64,000 nt of DNA, from positions 538,221-602,220 of the forward strand of contig NZ_KZ679040.1 in NCBI RefSeq assembly GCF_003024195.1, in the 5' to 3' direction. Source of the DNA: Streptomyces dioscori (GTDB taxonomy: Bacteria; Actinomycetota; Actinomycetes; Streptomycetales; Streptomycetaceae). The notes beneath the pieces are model-generated. The model did not search any database. It was not told the DNA's origin and worked only from the letters and a program-made list of their open reading frames with translations. Position 1 is the stretch's first letter, and every line of letters starts with the position of its first letter. The translations under genes and the position numbers were made by a program. Shown here piece by piece: positions 10,401-17,362 of this stretch.

Positions 10401-10751
10401 CGCGCGGACGTAGCCGAGCTTGTCGTAGGTGCGGCCGACCGAGCCGCCCTTCACCGCGTCGAGCTGCCCTGCGACCTGTTCGGTCTGCCCCGGCGCGGTG
10501 GCGATCATCATCGTGACGTTCTTGTCGCCGGACGCCTGCGCCTCGGCGAGGAGGTCGGCGTCGGCCGAACCGAGCTTGCCGCTCGCGGACTTGACCGGCG
10601 TGTCGGCGGGGGTGGTACCCGGGCCGTCCGCGGCGAAGGCCATGGGTATCGGCCCGGCCGCGGAGAGCGCGGCCACGAGTCCGGCGGCGACGGCTATGCG
10701 TGCCGCGCGTCTCGCCCCGCTGATCGGAGCGCGCTGAGAGTGGAGGGTCAT
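7431..10751 (-). CDS. Large secreted S8 subtilisin-like serine protease
   Basis: A 1106-residue exported protease. A Sec signal peptide covers about residues 1-41 (cleavage near AFA-ADG), followed by an I9-like propeptide region. The catalytic triad is visible: Asp in GILDSGVD (about 212), His in EHGTHVAG (about 391) and Ser in GTSMASPQAAG (about 587). A long insert with DxNxDGD-like segments between Asp and His may bind calcium. The C-terminal 450 residues contain beta-rich repeats, including a pre-peptidase-like module (VDVPAGAESLDVSIG ... ADLDLSVYDAQGN). The second of two nearby ATGs (10751) has AAGG 6 nt upstream; the other is at 10757. Role inferred: extracellular protein degradation. 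Confidence 0.92.
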   Translation of the reverse strand: MTLHSQRAPISGARRAARIAVAAGLVAALSAAGPIPMAFAADGPGTTPADTPVKSASGKLGSADADLLAEAQASGDKNVTMMIATAPGQTEQVAGQLDAVKGGSVGRTYDKLGYVRATVPTARAEAAIAAASKLSSVHGIDLRQEIVLDDPTPSADTAKGAKKSATAAAYPAPGKNTPAVNPYNPSFETGAVDFVKKNPKADGRGVTIGILDSGVDVAHPALQKTTTGERKIVDWVTATDPLVDGDATWRAMVNARSGPAFTFDGESWKAPAGDYAVSRFRESASTGGDANGDLNRDGDTTDSWGVLYDAAAGTVRVDLNDNNDFTDDAPMKPYKDGYQIGYFGTDDPATEIAERVPFVVEIRKDVPMDPLGGDWVGKKSDFVNIGIIESEHGTHVAGITAANKLFGGKMNGAAPGAKLVSSRACTWSGGCTNVALTEGMIDLVADRGVDIVNMSIGGLPALNDGNNARAELYTRLIDTYGVQLVISAGNSGPGANTIGDPGLADKVISVGASISKETWASNYGSQVSKKYAMLPFSSRGPREDGGFTPTLTAPGAAINTTQTWFPGGPVAEAGYSLPPGYSMLQGTSMASPQAAGASALLLSAAKQKHIDLTPAKLRTALTSTADHISGTQAYAEGAGLIDIEDAWDSIRDGATAHDYLVKAPVDTAIDFALKTPGFGTGLYDREGGLKAGQKKTYDVTVTRTTGANRAVKHELHLKNNQGGTFRIVGGAKVLLPLFKPVTVKVEAKPTSAGLSSAILEVDDPRTEGVDKQVLTTVVVSAPLAAAQKYAYSASGTVQRNSTTSYFVTVPEGAKNLEVAIGGLKTGSQTRFIAIHPYGVPVDNTSTPYCYNNYLDGNGCRPDLRSYSDPQPGVWEIEVESRRTSPLLDNPYKLNVEVLGAEFDPAVVTVPDAKVGTPTPASWKVTNKLAAVDGSLKGGPLGSSKSTRPTIAQGATDTVTVDVPAGAESLDVSIGNVSDAAADLDLSVYDAQGNEVGSSADGDSEEAVSVPSPAAGTYTVLVAGYSVPAGTTAYDYLDVYFAPSLGQVEVAATPVKLATGASTSVTAQVVANAAPPAGRTFFGRVQLVNARGTAAGTGSVLIEKVTP

Positions 10752-10900
10752 CAGCATCCTTGTGAGTAAAGGAAAAGTCCGTTCACGATCGGATCGACGT
10801 CGGACCGATCGCGTCAGTCCGGAATGTGAACCCGGATGACCGCTCAGCTTTACGTAAGAAACGGAAGTTTGGGGAGAGCTGACCGTGACGTGAACTGTTC

Positions 10901-10918
10901 ATGGCGTAATTCCGCCAT
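10901..10918. promoter_or_regulatory. Palindrome in the subtilase/Nudix divergent promoter region
   Basis: ATGGCG and CGCCAT form a perfect 6-bp inverted repeat around TAATTC, in the 231-bp gap between two divergent genes. It could be an operator; no regulator can be named. Confidence 0.3.
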
Positions 10919-10982
10919 ACGTCATGCGGTCGATCTCCGGCCAAACCGGGACGCGCGGGGGTCCCTGTCGTAACGTCTGCCC

Positions 10983-11447
10983 ATGCGCAAGGAGTTGAGG
11001 GTGGCGGCCTACGCCGTGTGTGTGCGAGACGGGCGGATGCTCCTCGCCCGCTGGGTGGCACGGGACGGCAGCAGGCGCTGGACCCTGCCCGGCGGCGGCA
11101 TGGACCACGGCGAGGACCCGTACGACACCGTGATCCGCGAGGCCGAGGAGGAGACCGGGTACACCGTCGAACCGGTCACCCTGCTCGGCGTCGACTCGAT
11201 CCTGCGCACCTATCCGCGCCGCGTCGGCGCCGCCGACTTCCAGGGCCTGCGGATCGTCTACGAGGCCCGGATCACCGGCGGTGAACTGCGCCACGAGTCC
11301 GACGGCTCGACCGACATGGCGGCCTGGCACCCCCTCGACGAGGTACCCGCCCTGGAGCGTGTGGGCCTGGTCGACGTGGGACTCGCCCTGTGGCGCGAGC
11401 GCCCCGCGGCCGGGCGGGTCCTACCCCGCCAGATGAACGTGGAGTGA
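10983..11447 (+). CDS. Nudix hydrolase
   Basis: A 154-residue cytosolic Nudix protein that should hydrolyse a nucleoside diphosphate linked to another group. The Nudix box GX5EX7REUXEEXGU is intact: GGGMDHGEDPYDTVIREAEEETGY contains the REAEEETG core. Substrate cannot be deduced. The ATG at 10983 has no Shine-Dalgarno sequence but has TAACGT (10971-10976) exactly 6 nt upstream, as expected for a leaderless transcript. Confidence 0.87.
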   Translation: MRKELRVAAYAVCVRDGRMLLARWVARDGSRRWTLPGGGMDHGEDPYDTVIREAEEETGYTVEPVTLLGVDSILRTYPRRVGAADFQGLRIVYEARITGGELRHESDGSTDMAAWHPLDEVPALERVGLVDVGLALWRERPAAGRVLPRQMNVE

Positions 11448-11537
11448 CCGGCCCGCCTCCGTTCGAGGAGGGCCCGGTGGACGCGGAGGGTAGTCCAAGA
11501 TCGACGTACGGTGATCGGCGCTGCCCGTTGCCGTCCA

Positions 11538-11570
11538 GTTAACGCGCAGGTCACCCCAGGTGCCAACCAT
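11538..11570 (+). promoter_or_regulatory. Possible PHO box (PhoP direct repeats)
   Basis: Three successive 11-nt units begin GTTAACGCGCA, GGTCACCCCAG and GTGCCAACCAT. The second fits the Streptomyces PhoP direct-repeat consensus (GTTCACCCGGC) well, the first partly and the third poorly. It lies 78-110 nt upstream of a secreted metallophosphoesterase gene, a plausible phosphate-starvation target. Confidence 0.4.
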
Positions 11571-11647
11571 CAAGTACGAGCGGGAAGTTCGCGTCAGTGG
11601 ACCACCCGCGACCACTGCTGACGCGCCGCACCAGGGGAGACCGCGCC

Positions 11648-13405
11648 ATGTCGCGCATACGCTCTGTCGCCACCGCCGCTCGTGACCGCCGCGCCTTCCT
11701 GGCCGCCACCGGGGCGGTGTCCCTCTCCGCGGGCATCGGCTTCGCGCTGCGCCCGGGAACGAGCGAGGCCGCCACCCACACCGCCGCCCCCCAGGGCCGG
11801 CCCATCGCCGTCTCCCGCAGGGCGCCGGCCGCACCCCTGGCCCCGTACACCCGGGGCACCACCCTCTCGACCCTCGCCACCGCACGCCCCGGCTCCGGGT
11901 ACCGGCGGCTCGGAGACGGACCCGCCTGGCCCCGCGTCGTCCGCGGTGACCTGGCCGCCGCCAAGTCCGGCCGGGCCGGGCGGCGCACCGCCCTCGCCGC
12001 GTTCGTGCAGTTCACCGACCTCCACCTGGTCGACGTACAGCACCCGCTGCGGTACGAGTACCTGCGCGCGCAGACCGCCAGCGCCTGGCGCCCCCAGGAG
12101 TCACTGTCGGTGCCCGGCGCGATCTCGCTCGTCGAGCGGGTCAACGCGCTGCGCGGCGCCCCCGTGACCGGCTCCCCGCTGCACTTCGTGATGACCACGG
12201 GCGACAACACCGACAACAACGCCAAGACGGAACTGGACTGGTTCCTCAAGGTGATGAGCGGCGGCCGCATCACCCCCAACTCGGGTGATCCGGACCGCTA
12301 CGAGGGCGTCCAGAACAGCGACCTCAAGCTGTACTGGCAGCCCGACGCGGCCCTGCGCGACGCCGACAAGCAGCTCGGCTTCCCGCGTATCGAGGGCTTC
12401 CTCGCCGCCGCGATCCGCGAGGTGCGCAGCCCCGGCCTCAACCTGCCCTGGTACTCCACGGTCGGCAACCACGACTCGCTGCCCGGCGGCTGCTACGCGC
12501 CCGGCGACTCCTTCTTCGCCGAGTTCGCGGTCGGCGGCAGGAAGCTGCTGACGCTCGACGAGTCGGAGGGTGTCGCCGTCTGGAAGAACGTCAAGAAGGG
12601 CGGCGACCCCAAGGGTGCCGGCTTCAAGGCGATGCTCAAGTCCCAGGCACGCAGGATGCGTTCGGTCACCCCGGACGAGGGCCGTGCCCCCTTCACCCCC
12701 ACCGAGTACCTCCAGGCGCACCTCGACCCGGCCCACGCGGGCGTCGGCCCCGTCGGACACGGCTACTCGCAGGCCAACCTCGCCGCGAAGACCCAGTACT
12801 ACACGTTCCGGATCGCGGACGAGGTGCTCGGCGTCAGCCTCGACACCACCGACCCGGGCGGCCACTACGAGGGCTCGGTCGGCACGACCCAGCTGCGGTG
12901 GCTGGAGCGCACGCTGAAGGCGGCCGAGAAGAACAAGGAACACGTCATCGTCTTCAGCCACCACACCAGCAAATCCATGCGCAACCTCCGCGAGGACCCG
13001 GCGCACCCGGGGGAGCGGCGGCACGGCGGCGACGAGGTGCTCGCCGTGCTCGGCGCCCACCGCCCGGTACTGGCCTGGGTGAACGGTCACAGCCACAAGA
13101 ACAACATCACCCCGCACCCGGCCTCCGACGGCCGCTCCTTCTGGGAGGTGTCCACCGCCTCCCACGTCGACTTCCCGCAGCTCGCCCGAGTGATCGAGAT
13201 CGCCGACAACCACGACGGCACGATCTCCCTGTTCACCACGCTGATCGAGTCCGCGGCCCCCCACGACACGGACTTCACGGACCTCTCCCAGACAGGCCTG
13301 GCAGCCCTGTACCGCGAACTCTCCTTCAACGCCCCCGGCGCCCGAACGGACCTGAGCGGCGACCCGGAAGACCGCAACACGGAACTGGTACTGAGGAAGA
13401 GCTGA
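11648..13405 (+). CDS. Tat-exported metallophosphoesterase (PPA1498-like)
   Basis: A 585-residue calcineurin-like phosphoesterase. The N-terminus has RDRRAFLAATGAVSLSAGIG, a twin-arginine-type signal, so it is probably exported folded with its metals. The five metal-site motifs appear in order: FTDLH, TTGDNTDNN, VGNHDS, FSHHTS and NGHSHKNN. The length and the large insert between GNH and SHH fit the family typified by Propionibacterium PPA1498. Substrate is unknown. The ATG at 11648 has AGGGGAGA about 8 nt upstream. A possible PHO box upstream suggests phosphate control. Confidence 0.88.
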   Translation: MSRIRSVATAARDRRAFLAATGAVSLSAGIGFALRPGTSEAATHTAAPQGRPIAVSRRAPAAPLAPYTRGTTLSTLATARPGSGYRRLGDGPAWPRVVRGDLAAAKSGRAGRRTALAAFVQFTDLHLVDVQHPLRYEYLRAQTASAWRPQESLSVPGAISLVERVNALRGAPVTGSPLHFVMTTGDNTDNNAKTELDWFLKVMSGGRITPNSGDPDRYEGVQNSDLKLYWQPDAALRDADKQLGFPRIEGFLAAAIREVRSPGLNLPWYSTVGNHDSLPGGCYAPGDSFFAEFAVGGRKLLTLDESEGVAVWKNVKKGGDPKGAGFKAMLKSQARRMRSVTPDEGRAPFTPTEYLQAHLDPAHAGVGPVGHGYSQANLAAKTQYYTFRIADEVLGVSLDTTDPGGHYEGSVGTTQLRWLERTLKAAEKNKEHVIVFSHHTSKSMRNLREDPAHPGERRHGGDEVLAVLGAHRPVLAWVNGHSHKNNITPHPASDGRSFWEVSTASHVDFPQLARVIEIADNHDGTISLFTTLIESAAPHDTDFTDLSQTGLAALYRELSFNAPGARTDLSGDPEDRNTELVLRKS

Positions 13406-13413
13406 CGCGCAGC

Positions 13414-13500
13414 CCCAAGGGGCGCGGGGAACGGCGCAGTCCTTTGCCTTTCGGGGGCGCAGCCCCCAAGGGGCGCGGGGAACTGCGCGACCAGCCCCCA
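13414..13500 (+). repeat. Dispersed GC-rich elements (two copies)
   Basis: Two direct copies of the core (one ending ACGGCGC, one AACTGCGC) flank a GGGGGCGCAGCCCCC hairpin module. The first 52 bp match the inverted element at 1-53. The remaining gap up to 13633 shows only a C-rich leader and the ribosome site of the next gene. Confidence 0.7.
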
Positions 13501-13633
13501 CGCACCCGCACCCGACACACAACCCCCGACTCCCACAGAATCCGGCCGAAACACACTCAACCACCCCGGCCGAAGGCAACCCACCCAGCACCCACCAGGT
13601 CCCTCCCGTCGGCATCACGACGAAAGGGACCAC

Positions 13634-14800
13634 ATGTCACCCCGCACCGCACGCGCCGCCCTCACCGCCGCAGCCACACTCGCCGCAGCCGCGCTGGCGG
13701 CCCCGGCAGCCCTGGCCCACTCCCCGACCCCGACGACACCGGCGAGAGATCACCACGCGACCCAACGCGCGATGAACGAAGCCGTCAAGGACGGAGTCCC
13801 CGGCGTAGCGGCCCAGGCCGTCAAGAACCGCACCACCTGGAAGGCCACCGCGGGAGTGGGCGACCTCAGGACGAAGAAGCCCCGCTCGGCAGCGGACCGC
13901 TACCGCGTGGGCAGCATCACGAAGACCTTCACCTCGACGGTCGTACTCCAGCTGGAAGCAGAGCACCGGCTCTCCCTGGACGACACCGTCGACACGTGGC
14001 TGCCCGGCGTCGTCCGCGGCAACGGCCACGACGGCCGCCACATCACCCTGCGTCAACTCCTCAACCACACGAGCGGCATCTACGACTACACCGTGGACGA
14101 CGACTTCGCCCGCACCTACTTCCTGAAGGACGGCTTCTTCGAGCACCGCTTCGACGAGCTGTCGCCCCGGGACCTCGTGAAGATCGCGACGTCCCACGCG
14201 CCGGACTTCACGCCGGGCGCCTCATGGAACTACTCCAACACCAACTACGTCCTGGCCGGCATGGTGATCGAGAAGGTCACGGGCCACACGTACGGCGACG
14301 AGGTCCGACGGCGCATCATCCGGCCGCTCGGACTGCACGCCACCCTCGTCCCGGGCACGTACCCGAAGGTGCCGGGCCCCAGCAGCCGGGCGTACGGAAA
14401 ACTCGCCGAGACGGCCACCGGCCCGACCTACGACGTCACTGAGCTCAATCCGGCTCTCGCCTTCGCGGAGGGCGACATGATCTCCGACTCGGGCGACCTC
14501 GGCCGTTTCTACTCGGCGCTCCTGCGGGGCAGGCTGCTGCCGAGGAAGCAGCTCGCCGAGATGAAGACCACGGTCGAGATGCGAGGGATTCCGAACGCCC
14601 GCTACGGCCTGGGCCTCGCCGAGCGCGAGCTGAGCTGCGGTGTCGTCGTCTGGGGCCACCACGGAGGCATCCACGGGTCCGTCTCGGAGGCGGTGACGAC
14701 GGCGGACGGCCGCCACTCGCTCGCCTTCAACTTCAACGGCGACTGGTCGGGCGACAGCGACGCGGTGATCGAGGCGGAGTTCTGCCCGAAGCCGAAGTAG
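13634..14800 (+). CDS. Secreted serine hydrolase (beta-lactamase / D-Ala-D-Ala carboxypeptidase family)
   Basis: A 388-residue exported protein with a Sec signal peptide (Ala-rich, about residues 1-29, cleavage near ALA-HSP). The class-C-like motifs are present: SxxK in VGSITKTF, YxN in NYSNTNYV, and HxG in HHGGIHGS. These fit the S12 peptidase / esterase-type beta-lactamase fold; a muropeptide carboxypeptidase or an esterase are both possible. GAAAGGGA lies 7 nt before the ATG. The last codons overlap a 21-bp tandem duplication. Confidence 0.87.
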   Translation: MSPRTARAALTAAATLAAAALAAPAALAHSPTPTTPARDHHATQRAMNEAVKDGVPGVAAQAVKNRTTWKATAGVGDLRTKKPRSAADRYRVGSITKTFTSTVVLQLEAEHRLSLDDTVDTWLPGVVRGNGHDGRHITLRQLLNHTSGIYDYTVDDDFARTYFLKDGFFEHRFDELSPRDLVKIATSHAPDFTPGASWNYSNTNYVLAGMVIEKVTGHTYGDEVRRRIIRPLGLHATLVPGTYPKVPGPSSRAYGKLAETATGPTYDVTELNPALAFAEGDMISDSGDLGRFYSALLRGRLLPRKQLAEMKTTVEMRGIPNARYGLGLAERELSCGVVVWGHHGGIHGSVSEAVTTADGRHSLAFNFNGDWSGDSDAVIEAEFCPKPK

Positions 14801-14832
14801 CCGTACAGACAGCCGAAGTAGCCGTACAGACA
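14791..14832 (+). repeat. 21-bp tandem duplication over a stop codon
   Basis: The unit GCCGAAGTAGCCGTACAGACA occurs twice head to tail, at 14791-14811 and 14812-14832. The first copy contains the TAG stop of the serine hydrolase gene. Confidence 0.9.
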
Positions 14833-14835
14833 GAA

Positions 14836-14867
14836 GGAGGGGCCGCCGACCACCAGGCAGCCCCTCC
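14836..14867. terminator. Terminator hairpin between convergent genes
   Basis: GGAGGGGC (14836-14843) pairs with GCCCCTCC (14860-14867) around a 16-nt loop, between the serine hydrolase gene and the minus-strand gene at 14889. Confidence 0.6.
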
Positions 14868-14888
14868 GGTCCCTGTCCCGCTCTCCCC

Positions 14889-15935
14889 CTACCGGGGCAG
14901 CACCACCACGTACGCCGCCGGATCACGATCCCCGGACGCCATCAGAGCCGTACGCACGACGGTCGCCTGCTGCTCCATCGAGTCCCGCAGCTTCCTCGGT
15001 GTGACGTGGACGACCGTGATGCCGAGACGCTCCAGGTGCTCGCGCTTGCGGGCGTACTCGGACCACATCGCGTCGTCGTCCTGGCGCGGGGCCCGGGTGT
15101 CGAGTTCGAGGGCGACGGCGTGGTCGGGCCAGTACGCGTCGAGGCCGCCGAGGAGCGGGCCGCCGGGCAGCCGCAGTTCCACGTTCCAGACCGGGTCGGG
15201 CAGACCGTGTTCCGTGACCAGGCGGTAGAGCCGGTCCTCGGCGATGGCCCGGCCCTCGGCGAGGAGGGAGTCGACGGCGTCCACCACATGCGGCCGGCTC
15301 AGCAGCCGCGCATGGGTCAACTCCCTCACGACGGCGGCCGGTTCGCAGTGCCCGCCGCGTACCGCCTCGGTGAGCAGCCGGCGTACGACTCCCGCGTCCG
15401 TGATGTCGGCGACCGCGTCGGCCAGCGCGCGCGGCACGGGCGCCACGGGGATGCCGCCGAGCTGCACGGGCTCCGGCATGCCCGGTGTACGGACGATACG
15501 GACGCAGCCCGTCGAACGAAGGCGCCGCAGCCGTGGGACGAGGACGTCGAGGCGGTCCAGGGACAGCAGCGGGGGAGCGGCCGCGAAGCGGTGCAGGGCG
15601 AGGGCCGCGAGACCGGTGATCATCGCGTCGGTGTACCCCTGCGGGGCGTGCGGTTCGGCGGCGCCGGGCTGCGCGGGGACGGCCGGTTCCGCGACGGGGC
15701 AGCGGGCCGCGTACATGAGGACCGCGTGCAGCCGCTCCTCGGTGGTGGCGGGTCCGGGCCGGAGCAGATAGACCCCTGGCAGGAGCTGCTGCCAGGAACC
15801 ACCGGGCCTGCACTGCGTGTTGATGTCGGCGGTGCTCACGCCCCGCGACCGGAGGTGCGCGGTGGTCATGACGCGCTGCTGGACGTCGGACAGGTGGCGC
15901 AGGGGCCGCGGGGAGAGCGGGGTGTTGTGGTTCAT
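14889..15935 (-). CDS. AbiEi-like wHTH protein with a C-terminal DUF559/Vsr-like nuclease domain
   Basis: A 348-residue protein with no signal peptide or membrane helix. The N-terminus (HLRSRGVSTADI ... GSWQQLLPGVYLL) resembles the winged-helix of AbiEi-type antitoxins. The C-terminal 100 residues contain LGGLDAYWPDHAVALELD followed by KREHLERLGITVVHVTP, the D-x(n)-ExD layout of DUF559/Vsr-like endonucleases of the PD-(D/E)XK type. Function is unproven. The ATG at 15935 has only a weak GAGG upstream; the frame stays open to 16079. No toxin partner such as AbiEii adjoins it. Confidence 0.7.
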   Translation of the reverse strand: MNHNTPLSPRPLRHLSDVQQRVMTTAHLRSRGVSTADINTQCRPGGSWQQLLPGVYLLRPGPATTEERLHAVLMYAARCPVAEPAVPAQPGAAEPHAPQGYTDAMITGLAALALHRFAAAPPLLSLDRLDVLVPRLRRLRSTGCVRIVRTPGMPEPVQLGGIPVAPVPRALADAVADITDAGVVRRLLTEAVRGGHCEPAAVVRELTHARLLSRPHVVDAVDSLLAEGRAIAEDRLYRLVTEHGLPDPVWNVELRLPGGPLLGGLDAYWPDHAVALELDTRAPRQDDDAMWSEYARKREHLERLGITVVHVTPRKLRDSMEQQATVVRTALMASGDRDPAAYVVVLPR

Positions 15936-16082
15936 GACCTCGAATCTGCCGCGTCCGATCCGCTGCCTAACCGCTGTTACAAGCCCGTCGTCAAAGCCGG
16001 ACAACATCGCCCTAAAGTCCGTCCGGCGAACTGCCGAAACTCCCTGGTCCGTAAGGGGGTCACGGCACCGATTACCCACATT

Positions 16083-16237
16083 CCGTAACTGTTATGGACG
16101 CCTCCGAGGTCAACACGCGAAGCGCCGTCCCCCTTTGGGGGAGCCGTCTTTCCGGCGGACGGCTAGGTATTCGAACGGGTGAGAGGGCGAAAGCCCGCTC
16201 GACGACTGCGGCCGCCCCTGAAGGGACGGCCGCAGCT
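16083..16237 (+). ncRNA. Candidate structured RNA in the gap before the lipase terminator
   Basis: The 330-bp gap 15936-16265 has no convincing gene. Its middle holds consecutive stems: TCCCCC-TTT-GGGGGA (16128-16142), AGCCGTC-N9-GACGGCT (16142-16164), and GGGCGAAAGCCC (16185-16196) inside an imperfect outer stem CGAACGGG/CCCGCTCG. A terminator hairpin (16206-16235) ends the series. Such packing suggests a plus-strand small RNA or riboregulator. I could not match it to a known class and the 5' end is a guess. Confidence 0.3.
16206..16235. terminator. Terminator hairpin after the lipase gene
   Basis: CTGCGGCCG and CGGCCGCAG pair around a 12-nt loop, 31 bp past the lipase stop. It is symmetrical and could also end a plus-strand RNA from the same gap. 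Confidence 0.65.
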
Positions 16238-16265
16238 CCGTTGCGCATGACGCGTCACGTAGATG

Positions 16266-17129
16266 TCACGTCGTGGAGTGGAAAAGCACCGCCTGGCGTG
16301 CCTGTTCCACGGGAGAGACACGGAGGGACCAGGCACTCCAATGGGAGTGCTTGATCCGGCTCTTGTGCCTTCCGGTGTCGACGGTCTTCAGTTCGTTGTG
16401 GCTGATTCCCGCTTTGTACTGGACCTCGTGCTTCGCGACGCCGGCGATACCGGATGCCTCGGAGACGACTCCGTCGTTGTACGACGACACGGTGGTCCAG
16501 TCGGTGGTCCAGCCGCTTCGCCTGTTGTGCTTCGGCATGGTCGTTCCGAGGCTCTTGAGGAACGCGCTCCTCGGCTTCATTTCCTTGCACTGCGCGAAGA
16601 GCCTGCTGCAGGCGTAGCCCGCCTTGGTTCCGCCGTGCGGGGTGCCGAGCGTGACGACGTCCTCGATGTAGAGCTTCTTCGGGAAGCCCGGGGTGCCCTT
16701 GCTGCTGTGGTAGAGGGCGGCGCGGACGATGAGGCCGCCCATGGAGTGGGCGACGACGTCGACCTTGTCGCCCTTCTTGGAGTAGTTGTCGGAGACGTAG
16801 TTCGCGAACACCTTGGCCACGGTGTTGAGGGACTTGTTGCGGGTGCCGTTCTTGTACGTGTACGAGCAGTTCTTGTCGCCCTTGTAGTAACCGAAGGTGA
16901 GCAGGTTGCCCCTCCAGTTCTTGTTCTTGAAATGCGTCCGGGCGTCCGAGAAGTACTTGGCGCAGTCGTGCTTTCCGGTCGGAGCGAACCCGTGAACGAA
17001 GATGACCCGGTTGCTCGATCCGTCCGAGTGGCCCGGCGCCGCGCTGGCCGGCGTGACCGTGAGCGTGGTGACGGCGAGTGCCAGCACCGCGGAAAGAAAC
17101 AGCGTGAGCCGTCTCAATGACCTCTGCAT
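16266..17129 (-). CDS. Secreted triacylglycerol lipase-like alpha/beta hydrolase
   Basis: A 287-residue exported lipase-type enzyme. A Sec signal peptide ends near ASA-APG (about residue 30). The oxyanion segment VIFVHGFAP, the nucleophile Ser in VVAHSMGGL, an acid candidate in SYNDGVVS and the His in ISHNEL give a complete triad of the bacterial lipase class 2 type. Paired Cys (HDCAKYF, KNCSYTY, YACSRLFAQC) could form disulfides. The ATG at 17129 has GGGGAA upstream. It is divergent from the two-component locus across a 233-bp gap with a strong palindrome. Confidence 0.88.
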   Translation of the reverse strand: MQRSLRRLTLFLSAVLALAVTTLTVTPASAAPGHSDGSSNRVIFVHGFAPTGKHDCAKYFSDARTHFKNKNWRGNLLTFGYYKGDKNCSYTYKNGTRNKSLNTVAKVFANYVSDNYSKKGDKVDVVAHSMGGLIVRAALYHSSKGTPGFPKKLYIEDVVTLGTPHGGTKAGYACSRLFAQCKEMKPRSAFLKSLGTTMPKHNRRSGWTTDWTTVSSYNDGVVSEASGIAGVAKHEVQYKAGISHNELKTVDTGRHKSRIKHSHWSAWSLRVSPVEQARQAVLFHSTT

Positions 17130-17208
17130 GTGAATTCCCCGTGTTCTGTCGTGAGTTGCTTCTGCTGAACGCTTGGTCCGAAATTAGGGGACCGGCCGGA
17201 GAAATACA

Positions 17209-17228
17209 TGTCACGCGAACGCGTGACA
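17209..17228. promoter_or_regulatory. Perfect 20-bp palindrome, probable operator
   Basis: TGTCACGCG-AA-CGCGTGACA: 9-bp arms and a 2-bp spacer, in the divergent promoter region between the lipase and the sensor gene. The size and symmetry fit a dimeric regulator site. Confidence 0.5.
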
Positions 17229-17362
17229 GCGCCGCCGTCCCCGCCGCCTTCCCCGCGCCCGCCCCTGCCCCGCCAGGCCTCTTCGCCTCCACGCCTCTGT
17301 CCTGCGCGGTCGCGTTCGTCTACGCTGACGGACAGATCTCATCCGTATGCGGGGGAAAAACT

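Noticed and set aside
8247..10769. An 840-codon plus-strand frame opposite the subtilase
   Set aside because: No recognisable domain and reversed-complement codon bias; the opposite strand has signal peptide, triad and terminator.
15006..16088. A 360-codon plus-strand frame opposite the AbiEi/DUF559-like gene
   Set aside because: Composition of a shadow frame, and the minus-strand protein has coherent domains.
16094..16354. 86-codon plus-strand frame in the gap before the lipase
   Set aside because: It runs through the hairpin series and into the lipase gene in antisense, with no ribosome site.
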